Positions 48,857-61,130 of a DNA stretch of 64,000 bases are shown here, piece by piece. The notes beneath the pieces were generated by a model, which worked only from the letters and a program-made list of their open reading frames with translations, was not told the origin of the DNA and made no database searches. Where the stretch lies: contig JXTB01000228.1 of the NCBI GenBank assembly GCA_002914805.1, forward strand, positions 37,214-101,213, in the 5' to 3' direction. This stretch comes from Parasponia andersonii. Taxonomy: Eukaryota; Streptophyta; Magnoliopsida; Rosales; Cannabaceae. Position 1 is the stretch's first letter. Each line of letters begins with the position of its first letter. Both the position numbers and the translations under genes were made by a program.

Positions 48857-50595
48857 GCCGATATATCACACTTGATACGTGGATATGGTATCATATTGAG
48901 ATCTAGACCCTTTATATTGAAAATTTCAAAAAATAGTCATCCTCATCTTTATACTTCTATATATAGTATTACCTAAATTCCTAAATGAACTCAACCTCCC
49001 AACAAATAATACCAAAAGCAAAAAATCTAAACACCAAGAGAATTCAAATAGCCAATCAATCTCATATGTCGCTAATCATCCACACTCGCAAAATGTGATA
49101 ATGTGTTCTCATCTTCATTTTCAAAAACAATATTAACAACAACTATCCAATCAGGAATTGATCACGTATATATTATTCCATACTTCACAAAGTACTAGCT
49201 TCATATATTATTCCAAATCAATATCATTAACTAATATATTCACTAATATATCATACTAACTATATATCCTACATATATCCTGCTAACCAAATCTACTAAC
49301 CAATCACCTAAATATTATAATAAGCTCTTATTTGAAAATAATTTAGCACATTATAATTACATTAACAATGAACCAATACTTGAACATTTATACTTAAATT
49401 ACTATGAAAACCCTAAATTTAAACCTAGTAAACATACAAACATATGACATACATCATCCAAATTGAGATTATATAGCACGAATAAGATGTTTTCAATTCT
49501 AAAAATATGATTAATAACAAAAAAAAATTGATTTAATTAATTACGACAAATAAAAAAATTAGAACAATACCTAAATTACTCAAAATAACTTGTTTAGAGC
49601 AAAAACAATAACAAACTTAATACATGGTAAAAAAAAAAGAAGGAAATTTGTCGAAATTTGCAGCAATGGACCAAAATCTTTTCAAATCATTCTAGAACAA
49701 AATAGAGCAAGAAGATCAGATAAAATAAATCCATAAACTTACTGGGTACATCAAAAAGAAGAAAAAGCACCCAAAAAATCTCAAAATAATGGTGATTAGA
49801 CCAAAATTTGTCTATGGGCTACCAGAGGTTCCTTTTCTTGCCTCTTGGGTTCTCTAGTCTTGGGGGCTAAGCCTCAGCCCCATGTGTTTGCGGCAATATA
49901 CCACATCGCTTTCTTAACAAGCAGCATGGTATGTTTAGAAAGGATATGCCATGTAACTTGTTAGAAAAGTAACTTAGCATAACATCTAATGATTCTCAGA
50001 ACAGAAAATGACGTGATTAGTCTTACGACAGGATGTGGAGTCCCACGTCGTTTATATACGACAGAATGTGGAATATTTTCAATGTCATTTTTCACGGCGT
50101 GGTAGAAGCGACATTAGCAGAAGTGACATTTGTTGCTGAGTCTGTAGTAGTGTTTCCGAATATTTAATCAAGTGTTAATCTATATTAACATAATTAAGAT
50201 ATACGATTCCCAAAACCGAATTTATAATACATATACTCAATCCTCTAGCCTATGTAAGAAAACACTAAACTGTTCCAAGCACAACTAATCTAAGAGTAGA
50301 AAAAAGAACAGTACATTGTTCTCGGAGACAAGTATCTATACTAAAGTTTGTGTTTTGCTCCACAGCGAGATATTAATGGTTTCATCTCTTATCTAAGAGG
50401 GACCAGATGAAGATAAACAAAAGTGAACGCGAAAAGACTTGACGTGATCATTAAAATATAAACAAAAGTGATCCCCCTTTTTCTTTTTCCTTGCCTTATC
50501 CAAAAGTGTGCTAGCTTGAAAAACTTTTTGGTTAAAAGAGTTTGATCAAGAAGCAAAGGGTCACTCATCTGCATGAGATTTAATCGTGTGTTGGG
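48857..50595. other. AT-rich region with a possible CACTA end at about 50040-50150
   Basis: Near the right side, words such as GACAGGATGTGG and GACAGAATGTGG recur and the stretch ends CTGTAGTAGTG, whose complement CACTACTACAG resembles a CACTA terminus. A partner end was not found with confidence. The bases 50160-50595 show nothing and include the 3' UTR of the BLH gene. Confidence 0.35.
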
Positions 50596-53500
50596 TCAAT
50601 CGAACAAATGATCAATGTTCTGAGAATTGGAGAGGAAGCTTTGAGGGGCGGTTTCTGAAGAGAGAGACTGGTTTTCACAGTGTGGAAGGCCCAGAGTGAG
50701 AGAAACTCCATTCCCATTGAATGATCTTGGAGCCATTAATTCATGATTATGATGATGGTCTGTGGAGTGAAACCTTCCCGAATCACTCACTGCGTATTGG
50801 CCAAATCCAACTTGGTATGTACTAATTTGCCTTTCTGATCTTTCAAATGTATGATGAGGATTAATATCTCTGTTGTGTTCAATTGAGAGAATACTACTCG
50901 GAGAATTCTGTACTTGGGAACTAGTAGTAGTACTCCTCGGTTTCTTTGCACTTTCTTGAAAGGATCCTCCCACTGGAGACGTCGAAAACGATGAATTCGA
51001 GATTTGATCAGTTGAGTGATTGATATGATGATCAGACTTTGAATATTGAAAGACTGTAGTTCGATGATCAGCCGTTGAATTTGCGGCTGCCGATGATGAT
51101 TCCCAGTTTGCTTTCCTCTTGTTTGCGTCATCTCCTGATTGTGAAGTAGTACTAGTACCTTTTAGTTGATCTTGATCTTTAGTCTCTTCCATGTACATGT
51201 CTTCAACCATTGGCTTCCACAGGCGAACTCGGGCATTTATGAACCAGTTAGAGACCTATTAGAGTAAAACAATTCCGTTGTTAGTGGAATTTTTTAGAAT
51301 GTAAACCATAAAAATAATTAGAAAAAGAAAAAATAAGTAGCACATATACCTGGTTCCGCGTAAGCCCAGTTTGTTTGGCGAGCATAATTTTGTCTGCAGT
51401 CTTGGGATACCTACAAAGCAGCAATGTACTAATGCTATCGCGCAGAGAACTAATATTTTCAAGCACTCCAACTTTTGTACATATGGCAAGAATGTATCGC
51501 TATATATTATAGATTTAGCGCTATATATTATAGATTTAGGCAAAATGAATGTCATAGTACTAATTATAAGTACATTGCATAGAAACTCCATGATTATTAT
51601 ACATGCAAAACATTTCACTTCCTTCTAAGGGTCTAGCTAGTAGGTATAGCGCCAACTTAAATGGTCTGGTCTGTTAAATTTTGATGCCATTGCTAAAAGC
51701 TTTTACATGCAAAACGCTGCATGTATTATTAGCATGAGTTAATAGATAAAGAATGTGAGACTGATCAAGGGATCTATTTATAAGTAAGGCTTCGATGGTT
51801 GTGTTTCAGAACTAGCTAGCCTCTTTAATTTCAAATTTAATGCAAGCTAGGTTAGGAAGTTTAAAACCAATAATTATGATACGTACGGATGAAGGAAGTG
51901 CTCGAAGAGCCAAGCACGAAGAACAGAAACAGCTCGTTCTGGCAGGCCTCTTTGAGGTCTCCAAGCATTATTATTGTGATGTACCATTCCCAGTTGTTGC
52001 AACGCTCGCTGCTGTCGAAGGTGATGGTCCACAAACCTTAGCCTTGAACCCTCGATCTTCACCCCCATGCATTCTTCTTCCCCCAAGCTCTTGCTTGTGG
52101 CCTTGATTTGAGCCGAGATCGTGTCTTTTAGGCACCGGAATTGCTTCGAGATCGTCTTCAGAGCGAGGGCAGTGTATGATTTTGATGACCCAAATCCTGC
52201 TGCCTGCTCGAACGATGTGATCACATTGTGCATTTGCTGATGGTACTCTCTGTACCTTTGCTCCACCTAAAGACGAATGCAGAAAAAAAAAAGTGAAATG
52301 TACAATATATTTACATAAATGAACTTATACATTAAAATTATTATATTGTTGTAAATGGTAAAACATTATTTAGTTTCATGTATCTTAAAAAATTGTACAT
52401 ACATAAACAACGCTGTCGTTATAGGGTCCTCAAAATTCTTCGACTCTCATTAGGAACAGGCAGACACAATAATGGTCCCAAACCCCACCAACTATTGCTT
52501 TCTCCAACATAACCTATGTTCCTATATTCTTTTTTATTTCCTAAGCGAAAAATAAATTGATAATGGTCGCATAAATGAACCATGTGATTCATTTTATGCC
52601 TGCATTCACCAACTAGTCCTTTCTTTTTAAAATTAGACTACGGATTTTTTATTGGAATCAAATAATAACATATATAAAAATATGTTAATTAGGGTTACGA
52701 CGAGACTAACTAAGTTAGGCTGTACTTATCATTTGTGAATTATTAAACTCAACCGCCAATTTTTGCCTGAATAACAAACAACAAATTTATCCATCAGGAT
52801 TCCAATTTTAATATAAGTAAGAAAGAACAAGTAAAGGATAACAAGAGAGTGAATATGAAATTACTTCATCAAGCATACTAACAAGCTTAGCTTTCTTCAC
52901 TTGAAGCTCCTGTCTTTGCGCCGTGGAAATCTCAACGCTTTGCTTAGAACTACTACTTTCACCACCGCTATTATGACTGCCTCCGATCGCGGCTGGGGCC
53001 GTGGATTCCCTATTTGTCTTCATAGCCTTCTCTTTTGCGCCGTTGGCCGCCTTTTCTCCCTTCAACCCCAGTACATTCACTACTTCATCCAGAAGTTCTT
53101 GTGTTGCCTTCCAGTACATAGACCCCAAAAGTATGCTTTGCACACCACTACTTCCCATTCTATTCGACACTGCCGACACAGTTGATGACAGAGAATTCCC
53201 TGGAAAGCTTCCCACACCGTCATTACTACTCGGCGATATCACCGGAACAACCTCGTTCTCCCCTGCTGCGCCATATGCCACCTCCTGCTGAGACGAAGAG
53301 AGACTCAGCGACAAAGCCTGCTGTGTCGGTGAAACCACATGCCTGCGGAAACCAATCTGCGAAACAAGATCAGCTGAGGCAATTCCAACTGCCCTTTGAT
53401 GATTACTGTGGGGACGGCTATGATGATCCATTTGGCCCCACAGATTGCAGTGGATTTGAGCAGAACTTGCAGCGGTCCCATGGAAGACCGAAATTTCGTC

Positions 53501-53773
53501 ATGATCGGAGGAATTGCTTGATCCGCCTGCTGCGGCACCAGCGCTCGAAGGAACTGGAATACCGGCCAAGTGTCGGCTCGGGTGGGGCTGAAGGTGGCTG
53601 ACCGCGGCGGCGGCAGAAGGGTTGAGGAGGAACATGTTGGGGGCTGCAGGTTGGGTCGTAGTGTGATGATCAGAAAAGGTTTGCACGTAGTTATTGGGGT
53701 TCATAAGATAAAGGGTATGCAGCCCATCAGGGGCTTGGATCTCTGAACTCCCATGATGAAAGTACGTCGCCAT
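50596..53773 (-). CDS. BLH1: BEL1-like homeodomain protein (BLH1-like), four coding exons
   Basis: Exons 53773-52865, 52266-51887, 51410-51350 and 51255-50596 give 669 residues in one open frame; all introns are GT..AG (598, 476 and 94 bases). The 61-base third exon is typical of BELL genes. Residues 1-30 ([13 protein letters not shown].. [11 protein letters not shown]) resemble BLH1. The SKY box is at about 214-234, but reads [17 protein letters not shown] where the family has SKYLKA. The BELL domain (about 290-365: [20 protein letters not shown]) mediates pairing with KNOX proteins. The TALE homeodomain is about 404-466, with the PYP loop and helix 3 [13 protein letters not shown]. The C-terminal motif VSLTLGL is at 634-640. 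Expected role: nuclear transcription factor in development, acting as a heterodimer. No defects are seen, so it is probably functional. BLH5 or another member is possible. Confidence 0.93.
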
Positions 53774-53920
53774 CCTCCTCTTAGAATTTGACCTAGCTTG
53801 AAAACCTAAAATTATTATTATTTTTTTTTAAATAAAAAAAAAACTTTTAAACTTTCAGCTGTCTGGACGTACGGACAGCACCATGTATATGTTTTTTCCT
53901 TTTGAAAGATCAATTACTTC
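53774..53920 (-). other. BLH 5' UTR with a probable intron
   Basis: On the minus strand a run of A/T ending ATTTTAG (53806) precedes 32 bases of leader and the ATG at 53773. This is a good acceptor, consistent with the 5' UTR introns common in BELL genes. The donor is less clear, perhaps near 53918. Confidence 0.45.
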
Positions 53921-54394
53921 TTCTGTGAAATTAAGCTGCAGGGTTTGTATATTAGAAAACGCAAAAATCTTTAGCTTGCTTCTTTTGCGACTTTGGGATC
54001 TTGATGATGATCAACAAGCACAACTATGAACAGTAGAGAAGAAGCTGGTGAGGGAATAATCCATGATCGATCTGAAACGATTAAACCCATGAATCAGATC
54101 TAGTTAAATTCGAATATGATTGCTAATCTATATATCAATATATAATATCAAGGGATAAAATATGCAAATAATTAGAGGTAATTAGAGAGAAAATCCGCAG
54201 TTTCATGAAGCTAGATCATGGCACCATTAGTAAGAGTGACATAAAAATAAATAAACAAGAAATTACTTATTTATTAATATATCAATTAATAGAAGTAGAA
54301 AACAGAAAATTGAAAAGGAAACCCCATCCAAGAAATTAGGAGCTTAGTTGAGCTCGTTTCTTTATGCAGAGGCAGAACCCAATTATCTATATAC

Positions 54395-54432
<38 letters not shown>

Positions 54433-55551
54433 TGTATAGTTGAATTACCCAAAAAGGGTGGATCATCAGTTGAAAAACATGTCTCTGATCACATGTGTCA
54501 GTCAATCTAACAGTCTGTCATCGGAGCAAATCTCTTTAGGCTTTGGGGGCTTTCATGGCTCTTTTCAGACACAAATATCTCTGCAAAAAACTCACCCACT
54601 GAAAATGATAATATAAATAAAAGACAGATGGGCTTTATTACTAGTACGGCAGCCTCACAATAAAAGATATTATTAATATAAGTATTATATACATCTATCT
54701 TTTTCTCTCCTTTATATAAAAAATATGTGCATAAATATAATTGAGAATTAAAGATAAAAATTGACGCTTTAAAGTAGTTTTACACATATTAAAAGCCTTT
54801 TTACTGTACAAACTTTCCTAATTATTATGTTAAAAAATAATTTGATGAAGACTTTGCGGATATGACGTCATTTGACGAAGGCACAATTGTAAAACTATCA
54901 ATATATGTTATGTTTTAATATATTACATATGTGATATTATTCAAGTTAAAAATTAGCTAGATCATGTATATGTATATATAGTGGAACTTGAAAAACAGCG
55001 GGACATGAGATGTGAAAAGTTGGAAAACGAGGAAACGTCTACTTCCACCAGTGGCTAGCTCAATAATAGAGTGCGAAAGTGTAATTAATAAGGTGTTGGA
55101 GAAGTCCTCTTGGCTTTTTGCAACTTTAAAATATCTCTTTGTCTATCACTCAATTACTTTTTTTTAATAAATATTTAATATATTGTAAATTTTTTGTGGT
55201 TGGAGAGAGATGCAAGAGCTGAAGAGATAAAGCTTTTCATATAACAGGGAGACGGACACGCTTTGAGACCAACCACCATGTCACACAAACTTCTAAAATG
55301 AAAGAAAAGAAAAAGGAAAAAAGGAGTACACCACACTATTTTTTTTCTTTTTTTTTTTAAATTTTTAAATTTCCGAATTTGTTTACTTTTTCCTTTCTAC
55401 GTATAATTACGTAACATTTATGTGATTCGCTAATTACCAAGTACTAATTAATTAATGTTATTAAAAGATCACTAACTCATTATTACGAGTAATAAAAAGG
55501 AATATATATCTATACCTATTGATCTATTAATTCTGTTTATTTATCAATTCT
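53921..55551. other. Upstream region of the BLH gene, AT-rich
   Basis: Should contain the BLH promoter. Visible: a (TA)n tract at 54401-54428 and a purine-rich stretch. No other gene or clear cis element is seen. Confidence 0.45.
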
Positions 55552-55554
55552 CAC

Positions 55555-55595
<41 letters not shown>

Positions 55596-55667
55596 GTTGT
55601 CAATCCAATAATCGAATAGGTATTTTTTTCTTTTACCACGTGCATATATATATATATATATATATAT
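55552..55667. repeat. (TA)n tracts with a duplicated MITE end
   Basis: CACGTGCATATATA.. plus the first 40 or so bases of the MITE occur twice with a period of 85 (from 55552 and from 55637), so the left end of the next MITE is present in duplicate. Confidence 0.8.
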
Positions 55668-55919
55668 GGTTGTCAATCCAATAATCGAATAGGTATTTTT
55701 TTCTTTTACCTATGGGTAGGTATATTTTTTTTAGCCGTTAGATCATCATCTAATGGTGATCTAATAGTTATAATGAAGTACATAAAAAAATATGCATCAT
55801 TAATGCTCTTTCTCTTTCTTATTTTTTACAATAAAAAAATATGCATGCTAAATTTTCATTGGTCAAATTGATACCTATGCATAGGTAAAAAAAAAAAAAT
55901 ACCTACTGGATTAGTGCCC
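55668..55919. mobile_element. MITE in a (TA)n tract, copy 2
   Basis: Same orientation as the copy at 47243. Begins GGTTGTCAATCCAATAATCG, ends ACTGGATTAGTGCCC, flanked by (TA)n on both sides. The internal palindrome is present with a few changes (55737-55767). Confidence 0.82.
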
Positions 55920-56509
55920 TATATATATATATATATATTCTATCTACAAATACCTCGGTCATTAGACATTAAACGATCTTCCGAACCTAAATAACTGCTA
56001 GTGGACACAAAATTTGAAATAAATTTGGTGGCTAGCTACATTCTTAGTAGATATTCTTGATGCCAATAATTGTTTATACACCAACTAAAGAGGTCTTGTT
56101 AATATCCATTAAAATTTTCACCTACCATTTGAATCTTATAAATTGAAGAGAGAAATGGGGTCATCTCTTACTGTCGACTCCGTTATTATTTGTTCTCCAC
56201 ATTCTTAGTGGTTAACTAGCCAGTTAGTTACCCTCTTTCCCAGCAATGGATTAACATTAACGCTTTTTTTAAGTAGCATCATATTACTTCTCTTTTATTC
56301 CGTTCTATTGTCAGTAAAAACTTTCCTTAATTTTGTTAATTAAGCTGTCACGGATAATTAAAAAAAAAATAACAAAGAAAGAAAGAAAGAAAAGGGTATT
56401 AGCCCCTATTATTTAATCTCTCCACACACCCTTCTTTAATATTAATTTACAACTTTATTTTCTCATACTTTTAAGTGTTTCAATTATATATATATATATA
56501 TATATATAT
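55920..56509. other. AT-rich spacer
   Basis: No gene. Contains a short AAAG microsatellite near 56377-56394 and ends in the (TA)n tract before the next MITE. Confidence 0.5.
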
Positions 56510-56745
56510 GGGCACCAATCCAGTAGATATTTTTTTTTTACCTATTATAGATATCAATTTAGCTAATGAAAATTTAGCATGCACATTTTTTTATTGTAAA
56601 ATGTATGAGAGAGAAAGAGCATTAATGATGCACGTCTTCTCATGCACTTCATTATAGCCATTGGATCACCATTAGATGATGATCCAACAGTTAGAAAAAA
56701 TACCTACCCATAGGTAAAAAAGAAATACCTATTGGATTGGCAACC
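56510..56745. mobile_element. MITE in a (TA)n tract, copy 3, inverted
   Basis: Begins GGGCACCAATCCAGTAGATA and ends CCTATTGGATTGGCAACC, the reverse orientation of the copies at 47243 and 55668. (TA)n on the left (56486-56509) and an AT repeat on the right (56750-56768). Confidence 0.82.
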
Positions 56746-57360
56746 TATAAATATATATATATATATATCTATGATTCTGACATTAGTCATTAACACAAAT
56801 ACTACAAGAACAAAACAACATTTATTACTTCATTAATGCCCAGTGTCACTATTTTAGATCTAAAGCGACGACAATATCTCTGCTTTAGAATCGTTGCTAA
56901 AAGTTTGCTAGTACAGATATCTAAAGTAGTGACATGTGTCGTCTTTGTATTAGATAATTTATAGCGGTGACAATTATCCTAACTAAAAAGTCAGCAGAAA
57001 TGTCATCTAGCAAACCAATAGTCGTTGCTCTATGTTTATTTAAAGTGGCAATAACTATTGCCACTTTAGGGATAATTTTTTTATTAAATAATTAATTAAA
57101 TTAGTAACCTAAAGCGTTGTCGCTGCTTTATATAGAATTTTTTTTAAATATTTATTTATTTAATTAAAATAATTACTTTTATATATTTAATTATTAAATA
57201 ATAAAAATTAATTCAAATTTTAATAAATAAAAAAATTCATTAAGGTAAAAGAATTAATAATTAATAAAAAATAAATAAAGTAATATTTTAAAGACATTAA
57301 AATTAGAAAGTGTTATCAAAACCTAAGAATATATAAAGTTGTCCAAAAGTAGAAAAGAAT

Positions 57361-58800
57361 CTACAAGCACAAATCCTCGTCTTTAGTTTCTTCACTGTCA
57401 TCTTCTTGACGAGTCAGTGGAGGATAGGCAAAATGAGGTGGCAGTAGCAGGGGCCGGGGCATTGTACCAAATGATGTCGAAGTGGACCCTGGATGGATAG
57501 AGGTAGGGCTAGACATATTGATATCTGGCACTAGAGATGACAATCCTCTATGTATGCACTATTTGTGCATCCTAAGCTTCTATTAATTTCTATTATTGAG
57601 CGATCATTTCCTGAGTGACCACCTCTCGTTGTTGGGCTATCATTGTGTATTGCTGGCTTTCTTGTTTGTATCGTTAGACATCCTCAGGTACTAGAAATGG
57701 AAAATTTGGTGGGATAGATCTAATATTAGAAGAGGACTTACTCAACTTACGTCCGACACTTCTCCAAAACCCGCCACGTGTACCTAGAACCTCATTCGCA
57801 ATATGAGCATCAGTGACAGAAGCGGATGAGCTCGAACCTGATTAGAAAGATACTTGAGACTAAGTGTTCTAAATCTCAAGAATCTTATTTTGAAAAAATA
57901 TAAAAATTAGTATATAGAAAAAAAAAATAGAGATTTTGTTTAAAGAAAATAAATAATAACATACATAATTGGGCTCAAATTATACACTCGACCATCCAGT
58001 CTGCTCAGTGAAGTAGTGACCCCTGAAACTCTCAACAATTTGTTGAAGCTTGGCAATTATGCTGTAAAAATATTTAAAGGGACATAATTTATTATTAAAA
58101 TCTAATGTTTTAAAAATAAAAAATATTATAAGAAAAATCGCAATTTTATTACCTTCTTATATCATTTGTGAGCAATAGAAGGAGCTCAATATTTGCTCAC
58201 TATTAACTAAGGTGCTCTATTTACAGCATATCTTTCAGACATCGCCTCTTAGAACAAAAATCAATTATAATATAATATTTTATTACTTAATAATAAATGA
58301 ATGATTTATAATTATACGGTATCCATCTCATTAGGCACTTTGGAACGTGTCATCACTAAGTCAAGAGTATTTTTTCGGCTCCCAACAAGGCTAAAATACT
58401 CATTAAGCTCAATCTTCTAATTGCTATATATATTTGTTGCAGTCCTGAGGATGTCATCCCTGACACTGGCCAAATCGTCACTGTCTTCGTCAAGATCTTT
58501 TTACTCAAAAAATTTCTATAATTGCAAAAATTATCATTATGTTATAATTGTATGCAAAATTGATGACATTTAATACATATGATATATTTTTTTACCTCGA
58601 CAATAAGAATGATCTTCCCTTGTTGCTCAGTACAAACTGACTTCTAATTTTTATACTAAGGATATATATTCTAATAGACAAGTATGCTAATTAAATAACG
58701 GAACTATTTTTGATAGCCATTGACGAGGTGCCAAGTATACCTCTCGCCTTGTCAAATTTGATCAGAAGAGGGTTCCTCCCGTTTTCCTCAAATAGCTAAC
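57361..58800 (-). pseudogene. CACTA protein remnant (Transposase_24-like C-terminal region)
   Basis: On the minus strand, 57835-57590 reads SASVTDAHIANEVLGTRGGF, WRSVGRKLSKSSSNIR and SQQYTMIAQQREVVTQEMIA, resembling the C-terminal part (..EVLG-x-R-x-G-Y..) of plant En/Spm-type proteins. It ends with a Pro/Ser-rich tail at 57543-57361. Upstream blocks near 58180-58260, 58330-58500 and 58680-58800 are shorter and less certain. At least two stops interrupt the frame. Confidence 0.5.
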
Positions 58801-59149
58801 GTAGGTTTAATAACCTACTCTTCGACCTTACATTCCTTTTAATAGGATCTGCAAAATAAATAAATATATTAGCAAGTAGGCTAGGTCCACATAACCAAAG
58901 TAATAAAAAAGAAAAATTTAATATATAATGAACAATACTTGACTCACATCACTGAGGGACGCTAGTAGAACACTGTGGAGAGTCGACACCACCATGACAA
59001 CTAGGCTTAACAGTGGCCATGACTATGTGTAACGATTAATTGTGACAAGTATGTTATAATTTAAAAGTATAGAGTAATATTGACATTAAATTCTAATAAT
59101 TCAATCATTAATAGCATAAAAGGTCTTTTATATGAGTAAGAGTAAAATT

Positions 59150-59460
59150 AAATAACAATCATAATCGCTATCAAACTCGCTACTAAATGGGATTTCATTT
59201 ACAACATCATCATTGTCATTCTCATCTTCCTCAAATTATATCATCCTCAAGTTTAATATCATTTTCGAAATCATCTTCCTCCTGCTCGATATCATAATTA
59301 GTATTGACATTTTTTTCTTGAGCATGAGACATGAGGTTTTCTTGAAGAATAGAAATGGGCTCTAGATGTCCAAGGTCAACCATTAGAATAAAATTAGAGG
59401 AATTTAAATCTTGCAGCATATTCAGCTCAGTATCGGTCTCCTCATTGTCCGAAATGTCCT
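59150..59460 (-). pseudogene. Acidic coding remnant of the CACTA-like element
   Basis: A minus-strand frame with ILQENLMSHAQEKNVNTNYD followed by EQEEDDFENDIKLEDD. Rich in Glu and Asp, as seen in spacer parts of CACTA proteins, but no domain is recognised. Confidence 0.35.
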
Positions 59461-59964
59461 AACTTTTGTCTATAAGTATCCTTATTATTATTATTTACAA
59501 CAAATTAATGTTCAAATAGAATAGTTATGGATGATCATGTAAAACATATCCTAAATCTACCTTATCACTCCATTTCTAAAGGGTAAGGCTCCTTATCCCA
59601 TTCTAGATTTCTTTGTTACGTGGCAAATCATTCACTTAAATATTATTCCATTCACGTCGAAATTCTGGTAGCTCCCCCTAGTTCCCCTAATTGTGGTACA
59701 TATATGTCCACACCTAGAGAATACAAGGAGATACCATCAGATTTCAACCAGAGAATAATATTTATAAGTGAACAACAATACATAACATGTAATCTCAAAC
59801 TGTCCAAGCGGGACAATTCAATAATCAATATCAAGATGCATAATCTCTCATCAACTCCTGAATGAGTCTAAAATAATTTTTTTAATTTGTTACTAAAATA
59901 ATGTATGCATATATTAAAGTCACTATGTACAAATGTACACATTATGACTGTGACTACAAGCTTT

Positions 59965-60066
59965 GTCATGATACGTCAACTTGTTTGGAATGGACTTGAT
60001 CATCACAATTATATAACTCTAATTGTCATGATCAAGATCATTTCAAACCAGTCTACGTGTCATGAC
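59965..60066. repeat. Hairpin with about 46-bp arms
   Basis: 59965-60011 pairs with 60021-60066 (for example GTCATGATACGT with ACGTGTCATGAC and TGATCAT..CAATTA with TAATTG..ATGATCA), with a few mismatches and a loop of about 10 bases. It sits just before the satellite array. Confidence 0.8.
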
Positions 60067-60079
60067 CATTCTAGTGTTC

Positions 60080-61130
60080 ATGATTTAATGGGATATTTCG
60101 GGGTTTTTAAGAGTACATGTTTGAGTATTTTGGTTACTATAAAGGTATTTTCAGTATTTTATTATTTTAGGGTCATTTTGGGTATTTTTTGAATTAAATA
60201 GGTAATTTATTATATTTTTAATTTTATGACTATTTTAGATATATTTAGGGTATTTTGTAAATTAAATGGGTATTTTTGGATATTTCTAATTTTATGACTC
60301 TTTTAAGTACTATAAGGGTATTTTGGATATTTTATTATTCTATGGGGAATTTCGGATATTTTGTGAATTAAATGGGTATTTTATTATATTTTTTAATTTT
60401 ATGAGTATTTTAGTTATTATAAGGGTATTTTATTATTCTAAGGGCATTTTGGGCATCTGTGAATTAAATGAGTATTTTTGGATATTTTTAATTTTATGAG
60501 TATTTTAGTTACTATAAGGGTATTTTACATATTTTATTCTAGGGGCATTTTAGATATTTCGTAAATTAAATGAATCTTTTTGGATATTTTATAAGTATTT
60601 TACTTACTATAAGAGTATTTTAGGAATTTCATTATTCCAGGGGAATTTTTGGTATTTTATGAATTAAATGGGTATTTTTAGATATTTTTATAATTGTATG
60701 AGTATTTTAGTTACTATAAGGATATTTTGGGTATTTTATTAATTTAGGGAAATTTTGGGTATTTTGTGAATTAAATTGGTATTTTTAGGTATTTTATGAG
60801 TACTTTATTTACCAAAAGAGTATTTTTGGTATTTTATTATTTTTTGGGTATTTTGAGTATTTTATTAATTAAATGGGTATTTTCGGGAATTTCTTAAAAT
60901 AACCGACTTTTTGGGAGAAATTATTTGTAGGGGTATTTTAGGAATTTTATTAACTATAGGAATATTTTAGTTACTATAAGAGTATTTTGAGAATTTTGTG
61001 AATTAAATATATTTTGTGGTTATTTTGTGGAAATGACCTACTTTTGTTATTAATTAGTCGTAAGAGTATTTTGGGTACAATTATAATTGTAGGAGTATTT
61101 ATGATATTTTATTAATTATATGAGTATTAC
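60080..61130. repeat. Satellite-like array of about 100-bp units
   Basis: The phrase GTGAATTAAATGGGTATTTT recurs near 60185, 60255, 60365, 60460, 60560, 60660, 60765, 60862 and 60990, and ATGAGTATTTTAGTTACTAT and ATAAGGGTATTTTGG recur between. Period is close to 100 with some of 72-120. Around nine units, diverged. Confidence 0.85.

Noticed and set aside
51259..51618. 119-codon minus-strand ORF over BLH exon 3
   Set aside because: It covers introns in another frame; no domain is seen.
53182..53601. 139-codon plus-strand ORF
   Set aside because: It lies entirely opposite exon 1 of the BLH gene and is a by-product of its codon composition.
54401..54428. (TA)n before the BLH gene as a further MITE site
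   Set aside because: Neither MITE end is present beside it; it is a plain microsatellite.
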